Positions 28,624 through 37,295 of a stretch of 64,000 bases of DNA are shown here, one piece after another (the stretch's first letter is position 1; each line of letters starts with the position of its first letter). This DNA comes from Hyphomicrobiales bacterium. Its GTDB lineage: Bacteria; Pseudomonadota; Alphaproteobacteria; Rhizobiales; Rhizobiaceae. The stretch lies in the NCBI GenBank assembly GCA_900473175.1, contig UCKM01000013.1:213799-277798 (forward strand), written 5' to 3'. Both the position numbers and the translations under genes were made by a program. The notes beneath the pieces are model-generated. The model did not search any database. It had not been told where the DNA came from and saw only the letters and a list, made by a program, of their open reading frames with translations.

Positions 28624-29097
28624 ATGACCGTCGAACCGGACAGCGCGGGTGTGCGCTTCCCTCCGCCCTTCGTCTATCTGGGAGCGCTGCTGTTGGGGCT
28701 GGCGGCGGAGCGGTTCGTCACCCTGCGCTCTTTTGGCATCGACTGGCGGTTGCTGGTCGCGACGGGCGCGCTGCTGTTCGTTGCCGGCGCGGCGATGATG
28801 CTTGCGGCGGCGGGGCTGTTCCGGCGGCTGGGCACCAACGTTCCGCCGTCGCAGCCAACGACCCTCATCGCAACGACCGGTCCTTATCGGTGGACCCGCA
28901 ATCCCATGTATCTCGGCATGGCGCTTATCTATGCCGGCCTTGCGATCGGCTTCGACGGGCCGATCGCCTTCGCCTTGCTCCCGTTGGTGCTGATCGCGAT
29001 CCAGACGCAGGTGATCGCCCGCGAGGAGCGCTATCTCGAAGCGAAGTTCGGCGACGACTACCGCCGCTACAAGGCCGAGGTTCGCCGCTGGCTCTGA
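28624..29097 (+). CDS. Isoprenylcysteine carboxyl methyltransferase-like membrane protein (copy 1)
   Basis: 157 residues with about four membrane helices. The C-terminal SAM-site of the ICMT/PEMT family is present: TGPYRWTRNPMYLGMAL and REERYLEAKFGDDYRRYKAEV. Bacterial members are methyltransferases of unknown acceptor in the inner membrane. TTGGAG lies 6 bases before the ATG at 28624. It follows the oxidoreductase and is nearly identical to the copy at 47173-47646, with only a handful of differences. Confidence 0.88.
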   Translation: MTVEPDSAGVRFPPPFVYLGALLLGLAAERFVTLRSFGIDWRLLVATGALLFVAGAAMMLAAAGLFRRLGTNVPPSQPTTLIATTGPYRWTRNPMYLGMALIYAGLAIGFDGPIAFALLPLVLIAIQTQVIAREERYLEAKFGDDYRRYKAEVRRWL

Positions 29098-29190
29098 CTA
29101 TTCCGCCGCTGCCGCCTGCGGGGCCTTCTGATAAACCAGCACCGGCTCCCTTGCCGCGAGCATCATATTCTGAATGTTGCGGGCCGGTGC
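29098..29190 (-). pseudogene. C-terminal fragment of an unidentified gene (copy 1 of a repeated tail)
   Basis: On the minus strand an in-frame piece ends ARNIQNMMLAAREPVLVYQK, then APQAAAAE and a TAG that abuts the methyltransferase stop. No start or rest of the gene is present. The same piece, with frame-breaking changes, follows the second methyltransferase copy at 47647-47735, so it was part of the ancestral module. The family is not recognised. Confidence 0.4.
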
Positions 29191-29617
29191 CACGGAACGC
29201 GGGGCCACTCTCCCCTGAGGGGCGTCTTTGGCCGGTCCGCAAACGGTCCCAAAAAAGAGACCCACAGGCTATTCAAACTCCCGGCCCCCTCCCGGGAAGA
29301 AGTTCAGCAAGTGAGGGCGCGACATTGCACCTTGAACCGTGCTGTCGCTCCCTCGGAGGGAGTGGTCTTGAGGTGTCCAGTTTATACTGCCGGGAGTGTC
29401 CAGTTGGCACTGCCAGCGGTATCCAGTTCACCTACAAACGGAGAGGGATGGCGCTTGGATGACGCTGCCGCGGCGGGTCGCGTTGTGGCGCGCGCTGTGC
29501 TATGGCTGCGCAAGGGAGGCGTAGAGCGTTCATCGCGTGCCTCGGCTTCATGCCTCGGCGATGTTCCTCCGAGAGGGCCGCCTTCCGCGCCCGATCACGC
29601 AGCTTGGTTGACGTTAC
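29191..29617. other. Noncoding region with IS-end-like repeats
   Basis: About 430 bases without a supportable gene. Short frames on both strands look random. It contains the TGTCCAGTT repeat array at 29374-29428, and otherwise GC-rich sequence with no clear identity. Confidence 0.4.
29374..29428. repeat. IS21-like end remnant
   Basis: TGTCCAGTT at 29374, TGTCCAGTT at 29397 and TATCCAGTT at 29420 form an array with an exact 23-base period. The first begins TGTCCAGTTTATACTGCCGG. Repeated transposase-binding units opening TGTCCAGT are usual at IS21-family ends. No istA or istB sequence is seen nearby. Confidence 0.4.
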
Positions 29618-30310
29618 TCACTTGCGAACATAATCCGGAAATTGATTGCTGATAAGGTCGATGATGGATAGCGTTCCGGATAAATGTCTGCGCATGGCGC
29701 TTTCAGCGGATTCCGGGCGTCCCGATTGTATCGCACCGACAATCTCTTGGTGATCTTTAAGAACATTTTGCATTTTGCCGGGCATAGGCAGATTGAGACG
29801 GCGCAATCGGTCAAGATGCACGCTTTGCCGGCGGACAGTGGACCAGAGATTAAGGATGCCGGCACGCGCATAAATCTTGCGGTGAAAATCCTTGTCGAGT
29901 GTATCGAACAGATCATATGTCTGCGGGGTGGCCACCTGCCGTTGTCTTGCGAGGACTTCTTCGAGTTCTCCTGCGATTTGGACGGGGCACTCGGCTGTCA
30001 GACGACGAACAGCTTCGAGTTCAATCGAGAGCCGGAGGAATTGCGCCTGTCTTGCGTGATCAATATCGATCCTTGCCACGACAGTCGCGTATTGGGGAAA
30101 GACTTCGACGATGCCTTCTTCTTCCAGGCGCATGAGCGCATCCCGGACCGGGGTCTGACTGACGCCGAACTCCATTTGTAGCGAAGCCCTGGAAAGAATT
30201 GTTCCCGGCACGAGTTCAACTGAGAGAATGCGGTCCCTCAATATCTCGTGAATCTGATGGGCGACCTGCCGTGTCCGGTCCAGAACGCTGTTTTTCACCC
30301 TGCCGCTCAT
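29618..30310 (-). CDS. GntR-family regulator, FadR (FCD) subgroup
   Basis: 230 residues. The winged helix (TILSRASLQMEFGVSQTPVRDALMRLEEEGIVEVFP) is followed by an all-helical FCD ligand domain with metal-binding residues (D and H in DTLDKDFHRKIY, H in DHQEIVGAI, H in MRRHLSG). It is divergent from a five-gene transport and catabolism operon and most likely represses it until a hydroxy or sugar acid binds. An 18-bp dyad lies between them. The ATG at 30310 is preferred over 30349. Confidence 0.9.
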   Translation of the reverse strand: MSGRVKNSVLDRTRQVAHQIHEILRDRILSVELVPGTILSRASLQMEFGVSQTPVRDALMRLEEEGIVEVFPQYATVVARIDIDHARQAQFLRLSIELEAVRRLTAECPVQIAGELEEVLARQRQVATPQTYDLFDTLDKDFHRKIYARAGILNLWSTVRRQSVHLDRLRRLNLPMPGKMQNVLKDHQEIVGAIQSGRPESAESAMRRHLSGTLSIIDLISNQFPDYVRK

Positions 30311-30362
30311 GCTTGCTGCTCTCTCGTTGATTCCATTGCAGTACCACAATTATTCAGTTGAT

Positions 30363-30380
30363 GCACTGATGCATTAGTGC
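30363..30380. promoter_or_regulatory. GntR-type operator
   Basis: GCACTGATGCATTAGTGC is an inverted repeat with only two unpaired positions, between the divergent GntR gene and the ABC operon. Confidence 0.6.
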
Positions 30381-30451
30381 TTTAATGAATAAGCGATGTC
30401 GGAGGATGATCGCCCTATACGAACGACACCTTGAATTATCGGGAGGAAAAT

Positions 30452-31453
30452 ATGCGATTGTTTCAGGGCGGTATTGCCGCACTTGGTATCATGCTGGGTC
30501 TAGGCTCATCTGGCTATGCCCAGGAGAAGACGGATATATCCATAACACGTCAGCCGGGCATCCTTTATCTGGCGAGCCATGTTATGGAAACGCAAAAGCT
30601 CATTGAGAAGCACGCGGCGGAGGATGGCCTCAAAGATGTTACCGTCAATTGGCGCACCTTCAGCGGCGGCGGCGCACAAACCGATGCGCTTCTTTCCGGG
30701 AATGTCGACATCGTCAACACCGGGACGGGCAACCTGCTTCTTTTGTGGGACAGAACACGCGGCAAGGTCAAAGGGATCATCACCAGTTCGGCGCAGCCGG
30801 TCATCATGGTGTCGCGTGACCCCAAGATCAAATCACTGAAGGACATCGGTCCGAGCGACAAGATTGCGGTCCCGACTGTCGGCGTTTCGACGCAGGCGAT
30901 CCTGTTGCAAATGGCGGCAGGTCAGATGTACGGAGACGGCGAACTCAAGCATTTCGATGTCAATACGGTGCAGCTCGGACATCCCGATGCGATGGCGGCG
31001 CTGGCGAACAAGAGCCACGAGGTGGCCAGTCATTTCTCCGCACCGCCTTTCCAATATCTGGAGATCGATGCCGGCAACCATATCGTGGCCAATTCCAAGG
31101 ACATCATTGGCGGTCCTTTAACTCAAGCGACGTTCTTCACGACAACGGCTTTTGCCGAAGCAAATCCTGTCATCATCAAGGCCGTGCGCGAAGCCACAGT
31201 CGAGGCAATCGACATGATCAAGAAGAACCCGAAAGACGCCTTGAGCGCCTACAAGCAGGTTTCCGGTGACAAAACCGATCTTAATACCTTGGTCAAGATC
31301 CTCGGACAGCCGGACATGATGGAGTTTCGCACCGATCCTCAGGGAACGATGAAGTTTGCAACGCATCTGCACAAGATCGGAACGCTCAAGACGATGCCTT
31401 CGGCGTGGACAGACTATTATCTGCCAGACTCCGCGGATCTAAAAGGCAACTAA
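30452..31453 (+). CDS. ABC transporter substrate-binding protein (NitT/TauT/SsuA type)
   Basis: 333 residues with a signal peptide (MRLFQGGIAALGIMLGLGSS, cleavage after GYAQ), so periplasmic. The SsuA/NMT1-like two-lobe fold is visible (SGNVDIVNTGTGNLLLLWDR; KIAVPTVGVSTQAILLQMA). GGGAGG is 6 bases before the ATG. Family members carry sulfonates, nitrate, pyrimidine precursors or small acids; the catabolic genes behind it argue for a sugar or hydroxy acid, which is an inference. First gene of the operon. Confidence 0.9.
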   Translation: MRLFQGGIAALGIMLGLGSSGYAQEKTDISITRQPGILYLASHVMETQKLIEKHAAEDGLKDVTVNWRTFSGGGAQTDALLSGNVDIVNTGTGNLLLLWDRTRGKVKGIITSSAQPVIMVSRDPKIKSLKDIGPSDKIAVPTVGVSTQAILLQMAAGQMYGDGELKHFDVNTVQLGHPDAMAALANKSHEVASHFSAPPFQYLEIDAGNHIVANSKDIIGGPLTQATFFTTTAFAEANPVIIKAVREATVEAIDMIKKNPKDALSAYKQVSGDKTDLNTLVKILGQPDMMEFRTDPQGTMKFATHLHKIGTLKTMPSAWTDYYLPDSADLKGN

Positions 31454-31519
31454 CTGTCGGCAACGAGCCAACGACCTGGCAGAGATGCCGGGTCTTCCGA
31501 CTATCCTATGGAGGCCCAT

Positions 31520-32353
31520 ATGTTACAGGCCATACAGCAAAAAATAGATCCAACAGCAGGTCTTCCCGATGTCAAGGCGGCAAGTGAGGCTCGGTCGCTT
31601 CTCACCGTGGACCAGGTGACGCTTCGCTACAAGACCCCGAATCTGCTGATAACCGCGACCGAAGACGTCAGTTTTTCTGTCGAACGATCCGACCGTTTCG
31701 TTCTTCTCGGACCGTCCGGTTGCGGCAAGTCCACGCTGTTGAAAGCCGTCGGCGGATACATGGCCCCGGTGAGTGGATCAATTCATATCAATGGACGGCC
31801 GGTCAAAAAGCCTGGTGCCGATCGTATGATGGTATTCCAGGAGTTCGACCAGCTTTTGCCTTGGAAGACGGTCCTGGAAAACGTCATGTTTCCGCTGATC
31901 GTTGCGCGCAAACTACCGCGCAGGGAAGCGGAGGCTCGGGCCAGGGAGTATATCGATAAGGTAAAGCTGACACGCGCCACTGACAGTTATCCGCACACGC
32001 TTTCGGGTGGCATGAAGCAACGCGTGGCGATCGCCCGCGGCATGGCCATGCAGCCCGACATTTTGCTGATGGATGAGCCATTTGCGGCGCTCGACGCTTT
32101 GACCCGGCGTCAGATGCAGGACGAACTGCTGCAGCTTTGGGAAGACACCAGGTTTACGGTCATTTTCGTCACACACTCGATTGCCGAAGCCATCAAGATC
32201 TCCAACCGCATTCTGCTGTTGTCGCCTCATCCGGGGCGCGTGAAGGCTGAAGTGATCAACGTTGATCGTGCCCGTCAGGACGATGGCAGCGCCGCCGCGC
32301 TCGAACGCGATATCCACAATCTGCTCTTTTCCGAGTCCGGCCACAGGGAGTGA
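31520..32353 (+). CDS. ABC transporter ATP-binding protein (NitT/TauT type)
   Basis: 277 residues. Walker A is LLGPSGCGKSTLLKAVGG, the Q-loop MVFQEFDQLLPW, the signature LSGGMKQRVAIARGMA and Walker B ILLMDEPFAALD with the H-loop in VTHSIAEA. All catalytic elements are intact. The LLPW sequence after the Q-loop is typical of the SsuB/TauB group. GGAGG stands 5 bases before the ATG at 31520. Its stop overlaps the ribosome-site region of the permease gene by design of a tight operon. Confidence 0.93.
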   Translation: MLQAIQQKIDPTAGLPDVKAASEARSLLTVDQVTLRYKTPNLLITATEDVSFSVERSDRFVLLGPSGCGKSTLLKAVGGYMAPVSGSIHINGRPVKKPGADRMMVFQEFDQLLPWKTVLENVMFPLIVARKLPRREAEARAREYIDKVKLTRATDSYPHTLSGGMKQRVAIARGMAMQPDILLMDEPFAALDALTRRQMQDELLQLWEDTRFTVIFVTHSIAEAIKISNRILLLSPHPGRVKAEVINVDRARQDDGSAAALERDIHNLLFSESGHRE

Positions 32354-32358
32354 CGACA

Positions 32359-33228
32359 ATGCCTAGTCCGCAAATCATTCTTGCAGCCGATGTTACGACA
32401 AACAGGCAGCATACCAATGTAGCCGAGGTCGAACAGAGGCTCGGTTCCCTCGAACTGATCTTGGGTATCAGCGCCGTGCGTAAGACGGTTCTGATTATTG
32501 TCCTCGCCATCATCTGGCAGGTCTATGCAAGCTATCTCGACAACCCCCTGCTTTTCCCGACACTCAGCGACACGCTGACCACCCTTTATGATCGTTTTGT
32601 CGACGGCACATTGCCGTCGCGCATCTGGACGACGCTTCAGGTTCTCATCACAGGGTATGTGGCAGGGACTTTGCTGGCAGCCATTTTGACAATCCTTGCC
32701 ATTAACACACGGATCGGCACCGATTTTTTGGAAACAATGACGGCGATGTTCAATCCGCTACCCGCCATCTCATTGCTGCCACTTGCTTTGATCTGGTTTG
32801 GGCTCGGCGCTTCCAGCCTTGTCTTCGTGCTGATCCATTCAGTGCTTTGGGCGGTGGCGCTCAACACCCATGCGGGCTTTCTTGGCGTGTCGCGAACGCT
32901 ACGCATGGTCGGAGGCAACTATGGACTGACGGGTTTATCCTATGTGATGCGGATTCTCGTTCCCGCTGCGTTCCCGTCGATCTTGACCGGCCTGAAAATC
33001 GGCTGGGCGTTCGCCTGGCGTACGCTGATTGCCGCCGAACTCGTCTTCGGTGTTTCGTCGGGGCAAGGCGGGCTCGGCTGGTTCATCTTTGAGAACCGCA
33101 ATCTTCTGGACATTCCTGCAGTCTTTGCCGGCCTCCTCACCGTGATCATCATAGGTCTCATCGTCGAGAACCTGGTCTTTCAGACCATTGAGCGCCACAC
33201 GATACAAAAATGGGGCATGAAGGAATGA
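32359..33228 (+). CDS. ABC transporter permease (NitT/TauT type)
   Basis: 289 residues with about six membrane helices after a 50-residue cytoplasmic tail. The permease signature (EAA loop) is in LRMVGGNYGLTGLSYVMRILVPAAFPSILTGLKIG. The ATG at 32359 with GGGAG 8 bases upstream is chosen over a GTG at 32350. It forms the inner-membrane channel for the preceding ATPase and binding protein. Confidence 0.92.
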   Translation: MPSPQIILAADVTTNRQHTNVAEVEQRLGSLELILGISAVRKTVLIIVLAIIWQVYASYLDNPLLFPTLSDTLTTLYDRFVDGTLPSRIWTTLQVLITGYVAGTLLAAILTILAINTRIGTDFLETMTAMFNPLPAISLLPLALIWFGLGASSLVFVLIHSVLWAVALNTHAGFLGVSRTLRMVGGNYGLTGLSYVMRILVPAAFPSILTGLKIGWAFAWRTLIAAELVFGVSSGQGGLGWFIFENRNLLDIPAVFAGLLTVIIIGLIVENLVFQTIERHTIQKWGMKE

Positions 33229-33271
33229 ACAGTTTGAGGCTTCCTTCTCCGTCGCATTTTCCAATTGAGCA

Positions 33272-35008
33272 ATGGCTATGAAAAAAAACCCTGACACATT
33301 AAGAAGCGCCCGGTGGTTCGCTCCCGACGACCTGCGCAGCTCCGGCCATCGATCAAGAACAATGCAAATGGGTTATGCGCCGGAAGAATGGAGCGGAAAG
33401 CCGGTCATTGCCATCCTGAATACCTGGTCGGATGCCAACCCTTGCCATGCACACTTTAAACACCGCGTCGAGGACGTGAAGCGCGGTGTGTTTCAAGCCG
33501 GCGGATTTCCACTCGAATTGCCGGCGCTTTCATTGTCGGAAAGCTACGTCAAGCCAACGACGATGCTCTATCGCAATATGCTGGCGATGGAAGTCGAGGA
33601 GCTGCTGCGCTCCCACCCGGTCGATGGCGCTGTGTTGATGGGTGGCTGCGACAAGACCACGCCGGGCTTGGTGATGGGCGCTGTGAGCGCCGGCCTGCCG
33701 ATGATCTATCTGCCGGCCGGCCCCATGCTGCGCGGCAACTACCGAGGCAAAGCTCTGGGTTCCGGTTCAGATGCCTGGAAATTCTGGGATGAACGGCGCG
33801 CGGGCAATCTGTCGAGGGATGAATGGGTCGAGGTGGAAGCCGGAATCGCACGCTCCTACGGCCATTGCATGACCATGGGCACGGCAAGCACCATGACGGC
33901 GATCGCGGAAGCCCTCGGCTTGACGTTGCCGGGCGCAAGTTCGATTCCCGCTGCCGACTCAAATCATATCCGGATGTCATCTGCCGTGGGGCGTCGCATC
34001 ATCGACATGGTCTGGGAGGACCTCGTACCGGGCAAGATCTTGACCGATGCATCCGTAGGCAATGCCGTGGCCGTGGCCATGGCGACCGGATGCTCCACCA
34101 ATGCCATCGTCCACCTCGTCGCCATGGCACGCCGGTCTGGTATCGACCTGACAATGGACGATCTGGATCGTGCAGGCCGCACGACTCCGGTTCTCGCGAA
34201 CATCCGGCCAACTGGCGATACCTATCTGATGGAAGATTTCTACTACGCCGGCGGCCTGCGCGCGCTTATGGCAAAACTTTCATCAAAGCTCGATCTTTCG
34301 GTGCTCACGGTCTCCGGCCATACGCTCGGAGAGACGCTGGAGGGGGCCAAATGTTTCAATGACGACGTTATCCGCTCCCTCGACAATCCTGTCTTTCAGG
34401 AAGGTTCGCTTGCTGTCGTTAAAGGCAACCTTGCGCCAACAGGCGCAGTTATGAAACCAGCCGCCTGTGATCCGAGGCTGCATCAACACCAAGGCCCGGC
34501 ATTGGTCTTCGACAGCTACCCGGAGATGAAAGCGGCGATCGACGACGAAAATCTTGACGTCACGCCCGATCATGTCTTGGTGCTGCGCGGGGCCGGGCCG
34601 CAGGGCGGCCCGGGTATGCCCGAATGGGGCATGTTGCCGATGCCCAAGGTCCTGCTCAAGAGGGGATATCGCGACATGCTGCGTCTGTCCGATGCTCGCA
34701 TGAGCGGCACCAGCTATGGAGCCTGCGTTCTGCACGTCTCGCCGGAATCGCATGTCGGCGGCCCGCTGGCTCTTCTGAAAACGGGCGACATCGTGCGGCT
34801 CGACCTGAAGGCGCGTAGGATTGACATGCTGGTGGACGATGGTGAAATCGAACGCCGTCGTTCCGAATGGAGGAAACCGGCAGACAAGGCTGGTCGAGGC
34901 TACGGTTGGATGTTCGCCAAACACGTGGGCCAAGCCGACACGGGCGCGGATTTTGACTTTCTCGAAACACGCTTCGGACCATCCGCTCCTGAACCAGATA
35001 TCTACTGA
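33272..35008 (+). CDS. IlvD/Edd-family dehydratase (sugar-acid dehydratase type)
   Basis: 578 residues, the length of aldonate dehydratases such as L-arabinonate or D-xylonate dehydratase. Iron-sulfur cysteines lie in SDANPCHAHF, GGCDKTTPG and YGHCMTMGTASTM. C-terminal DARMSGTSYGACVLHVSPES is diagnostic of the sugar-acid branch. The enzyme would remove water from an aldonate to give a 2-keto-3-deoxy acid. Substrate cannot be fixed from sequence. An ATG six bases later is a possible start. It is the fourth gene of the operon. Confidence 0.9.
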   Translation: MAMKKNPDTLRSARWFAPDDLRSSGHRSRTMQMGYAPEEWSGKPVIAILNTWSDANPCHAHFKHRVEDVKRGVFQAGGFPLELPALSLSESYVKPTTMLYRNMLAMEVEELLRSHPVDGAVLMGGCDKTTPGLVMGAVSAGLPMIYLPAGPMLRGNYRGKALGSGSDAWKFWDERRAGNLSRDEWVEVEAGIARSYGHCMTMGTASTMTAIAEALGLTLPGASSIPAADSNHIRMSSAVGRRIIDMVWEDLVPGKILTDASVGNAVAVAMATGCSTNAIVHLVAMARRSGIDLTMDDLDRAGRTTPVLANIRPTGDTYLMEDFYYAGGLRALMAKLSSKLDLSVLTVSGHTLGETLEGAKCFNDDVIRSLDNPVFQEGSLAVVKGNLAPTGAVMKPAACDPRLHQHQGPALVFDSYPEMKAAIDDENLDVTPDHVLVLRGAGPQGGPGMPEWGMLPMPKVLLKRGYRDMLRLSDARMSGTSYGACVLHVSPESHVGGPLALLKTGDIVRLDLKARRIDMLVDDGEIERRRSEWRKPADKAGRGYGWMFAKHVGQADTGADFDFLETRFGPSAPEPDIY

Positions 35009-35024
35009 TAGCCGAGGACAACGA

Positions 35025-35750
35025 ATGACAAACTATGATCTAAGTGAAGAAGCGCGCAAAAAGCTGATGGGCGTGGCCACGCCGACGATTGCGACGGCGC
35101 TGTTCAAGCGTGGGCTGCGCAACCAGTTCATCCAAGATGTGCGACCGCTGTCGGCGAAGCAGACCAATATGGTCGGGCAAGCCTTTACGCTGCGCTACAT
35201 ACCGGCCCGCGAAGACCTTAACACGATCGAGGTCTTCAAGGACCCCAATCATCCGCAGCGCGCCGCGGTCGAACAATGTCCGGAGGGAGCCGTCCTGGTG
35301 ATGGATAGCCGCAAGGATGCGAGGGCAGCTTCGGCTGGCTCCATATTGATATCAAGGCTGCAAGTGAGGGGTGTGGCGGGTGTGGTTACTGACGGAGGCT
35401 TCCGCGACAGTCCTGAGATTGCCAATTTAACCATTCACGCCTACCACAATCGTCCTTCGGCTCCAACCAACCTGACCCACCACCAAGCCTACGATATCAA
35501 TGTCCCAATCGGCTGTGGTGATGTCGCGGTATTTCCGGGCGATGTACTTGTCGGGGACAATGAAGGCGTCATCGTTATTCCGCGGCATTTGGCGGACGAG
35601 ATCGCCGACGAGGCGCTGGAAATGACCGCTTATGAGGATTTTGTCACGGAACAGGTTCTGAATGGCGCGACTATCATCGGCCTTTATCCGGCCACGAGCG
35701 ACAAACCAAAGGCTGATTTCGCCAAATGGCGGGAGAAGAACGGACGATAA
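35025..35750 (+). CDS. RraA-like / HMG-CHA aldolase family protein
   Basis: 241 residues of the RraA fold. The metal-dependent aldolase motif appears in VAGVVTDGGFRDSPEI (the R and D that bind pyruvate and metal), with GDVLVGDNEGVIVIP closing the core. Genes of this group beside IlvD-type dehydratases usually cleave 2-keto-3-deoxy acids or 4-hydroxy-2-oxo acids, so an aldol step after the dehydratase is likely. GAGGA lies 6 bases before the ATG, 16 bases after the dehydratase stop. The long frame from 34821 is read-through. Confidence 0.88.
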   Translation: MTNYDLSEEARKKLMGVATPTIATALFKRGLRNQFIQDVRPLSAKQTNMVGQAFTLRYIPAREDLNTIEVFKDPNHPQRAAVEQCPEGAVLVMDSRKDARAASAGSILISRLQVRGVAGVVTDGGFRDSPEIANLTIHAYHNRPSAPTNLTHHQAYDINVPIGCGDVAVFPGDVLVGDNEGVIVIPRHLADEIADEALEMTAYEDFVTEQVLNGATIIGLYPATSDKPKADFAKWREKNGR

Positions 35751-35972
35751 GAATCTTGAGTTCTGACGGTAGCAGCTTCTCTATTCGGCGTGGTGAGATC
35801 AAGCACTTTCTGACTATCCGCTCCTCTGGTGTCTGATGCCTCCGCAGTCTCGCGCGTCTCTCCGGGATCGACCTGTGTTTGCCGTGGGGCGACAATCCCA
35901 ACCCTCCAGACCATCGGTTGTTGTGTCGTCTGTGCTAAATGAGCAGCAACCATTAGTACTTCTGTTTGACGC

Positions 35973-36422
35973 GTGCGGACGGTGATTCGCACTATCAGTC
36001 CCCATCAAGAGAACGAAGGCAATCTTCGGAACAAGACAATTTCCTCTGTTGAATTCGTTCGGCATTGCGGGAGCTATCATGACGAGGCCATGCGTGAGCC
36101 GATCGTTCTCACCACACATGGTCGCGCTTGCGTGGTCGTGATGCCGGTGGAACTATATGAGATGGCAAAGGTCACAGCAGACCCCCGAAAGGTCTACCGG
36201 ACGAGCGAGACACCACCCGAGCTTGCCGAAATGCTTCTGTCCGAGTTAGACAAGCGCCTGCCAATATCGGGAACCCAACCGCGTCTCGATCAAGATGCTT
36301 TAGCTACCTTATCAGGATGTCGTCGATGTCGATGTCGACATCAGACCGGCAGCCCGAGCTGCTTTCGCAGGCTTTTGTCGAATGCGAACGCGGGGACGAA
36401 ACGGCGCAGAAAACTGACTTGA
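35973..36422 (+). CDS. Orphan Phd/YefM-type antitoxin, 3' end rearranged
   Basis: The middle of this 149-residue frame is a Phd antitoxin: KTISSVEFVRHCGSYHDEAM, then REPIVLTTHGRACVVVMPVELYEMAK. The start is a GTG at 35973 without a clear ribosome site. No toxin follows. After about residue 110 the frame turns into basic, cysteine-rich sequence (GCRRCRCRHQTGSPSC) that runs 82 bases into the end of the SDR gene on the other strand, so the 3' end and toxin were probably cut off by rearrangement. An intact small antitoxin could still bind DNA. Confidence 0.6.
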   Translation: MRTVIRTISPHQENEGNLRNKTISSVEFVRHCGSYHDEAMREPIVLTTHGRACVVVMPVELYEMAKVTADPRKVYRTSETPPELAEMLLSELDKRLPISGTQPRLDQDALATLSGCRRCRCRHQTGSPSCFRRLLSNANAGTKRRRKLT

Positions 36423-37156
36423 CGTGCCATTTTTCCGGCCGCATAGCGCCTCTTCGGAGCCGGATCGGTCGCAGCCGCCAAAGCGGTCTTGGCTACCACG
36501 TGGGGCGCGTCGCCTTTTTCCATCGATTTCCGAACGGTTATAGTCATGCCAGCCCGCGCAGAGTTATAGATATCAAGCAACTGATCGGGGGCGGCGAGAT
36601 TGGCCTCGAATGACGTACGGGTATAGGCGGGCTCCACTAACGAAACGCGAATGCCGAACGGTCGCAATTCGTGATCGAGCGATTCGGAATAACCCTCGAT
36701 GGCATGTTTGGTCGATGAGTAAAGCGCGAAATAGGGAGCGGGGATGAACCCCTGTACCGAACTCAAATTAACGATTCTGCCCTTTCTTTGGCGTCGCATT
36801 GCCGGCAACACCGCGTTGGTCACGCGGAAAACGCCGAAGACGTTGACGTCGAACAGGGCTTGGGCCTGGGCCATCGAGGATTCCTCCGCGCCGCCAAGAA
36901 GACCCATGCCAGCATTATTGACAAGCAGATCGATGCGCCCGGCCTCGGCCAGCACGTCATCCACCAGTTTCGCCACGGATGCGTCGTCGGTCACGTCGCA
37001 AGTCAGCATGGTAACGCCGTCGCTCCTCTGGGCGACGGCACGACGGCTGGTTCCGAACACGCGAAAGCCCGCGTTCTGCAGGGCCGCGGCCGTTGCTTGC
37101 CCTATGCCGGTGGATGCCCCCGTCACCAGGGCGACGCCAAGATTGGTCTTGTTCAT
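36341..37156 (-). CDS. SDR-family oxidoreductase
   Basis: 271 residues, classical short-chain dehydrogenase. Cofactor motif VTGASTGIGQATA, then NNAG in DLLVNNAGMGL, catalytic S in NLSSVQGF and YSSTKHA (Y-x-x-x-K). The arginine pair after the second strand (TSRRAV) favours NADP. C-terminal 60 residues are basic and may be membrane-associated. It is 139 bases downstream of a TetR gene on the same strand and may be in its regulon. Substrate unknown. Confidence 0.9.
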   Translation of the reverse strand: MNKTNLGVALVTGASTGIGQATAAALQNAGFRVFGTSRRAVAQRSDGVTMLTCDVTDDASVAKLVDDVLAEAGRIDLLVNNAGMGLLGGAEESSMAQAQALFDVNVFGVFRVTNAVLPAMRRQRKGRIVNLSSVQGFIPAPYFALYSSTKHAIEGYSESLDHELRPFGIRVSLVEPAYTRTSFEANLAAPDQLLDIYNSARAGMTITVRKSMEKGDAPHVVAKTALAAATDPAPKRRYAAGKMARQVSFLRRFVPAFAFDKSLRKQLGLPV

Positions 37157-37295
37157 GGAAATTACTTCTTTCTTTGTGCTGGATTGCGTTTCGAAAATGT
37201 CGGTTGGCCTGCCAGTCGTAGGTCTGGTGTTGGGAAAAACGGTTAAAGGCAGTCTTCAATCACCGGTCCGTCGGTACTCGCGCCGGTAAGTGCGT

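Noticed and set aside
34283-34933. Antisense frame over the dehydratase gene
   Set aside because: No domain, no ribosome site; the sense gene is certain.
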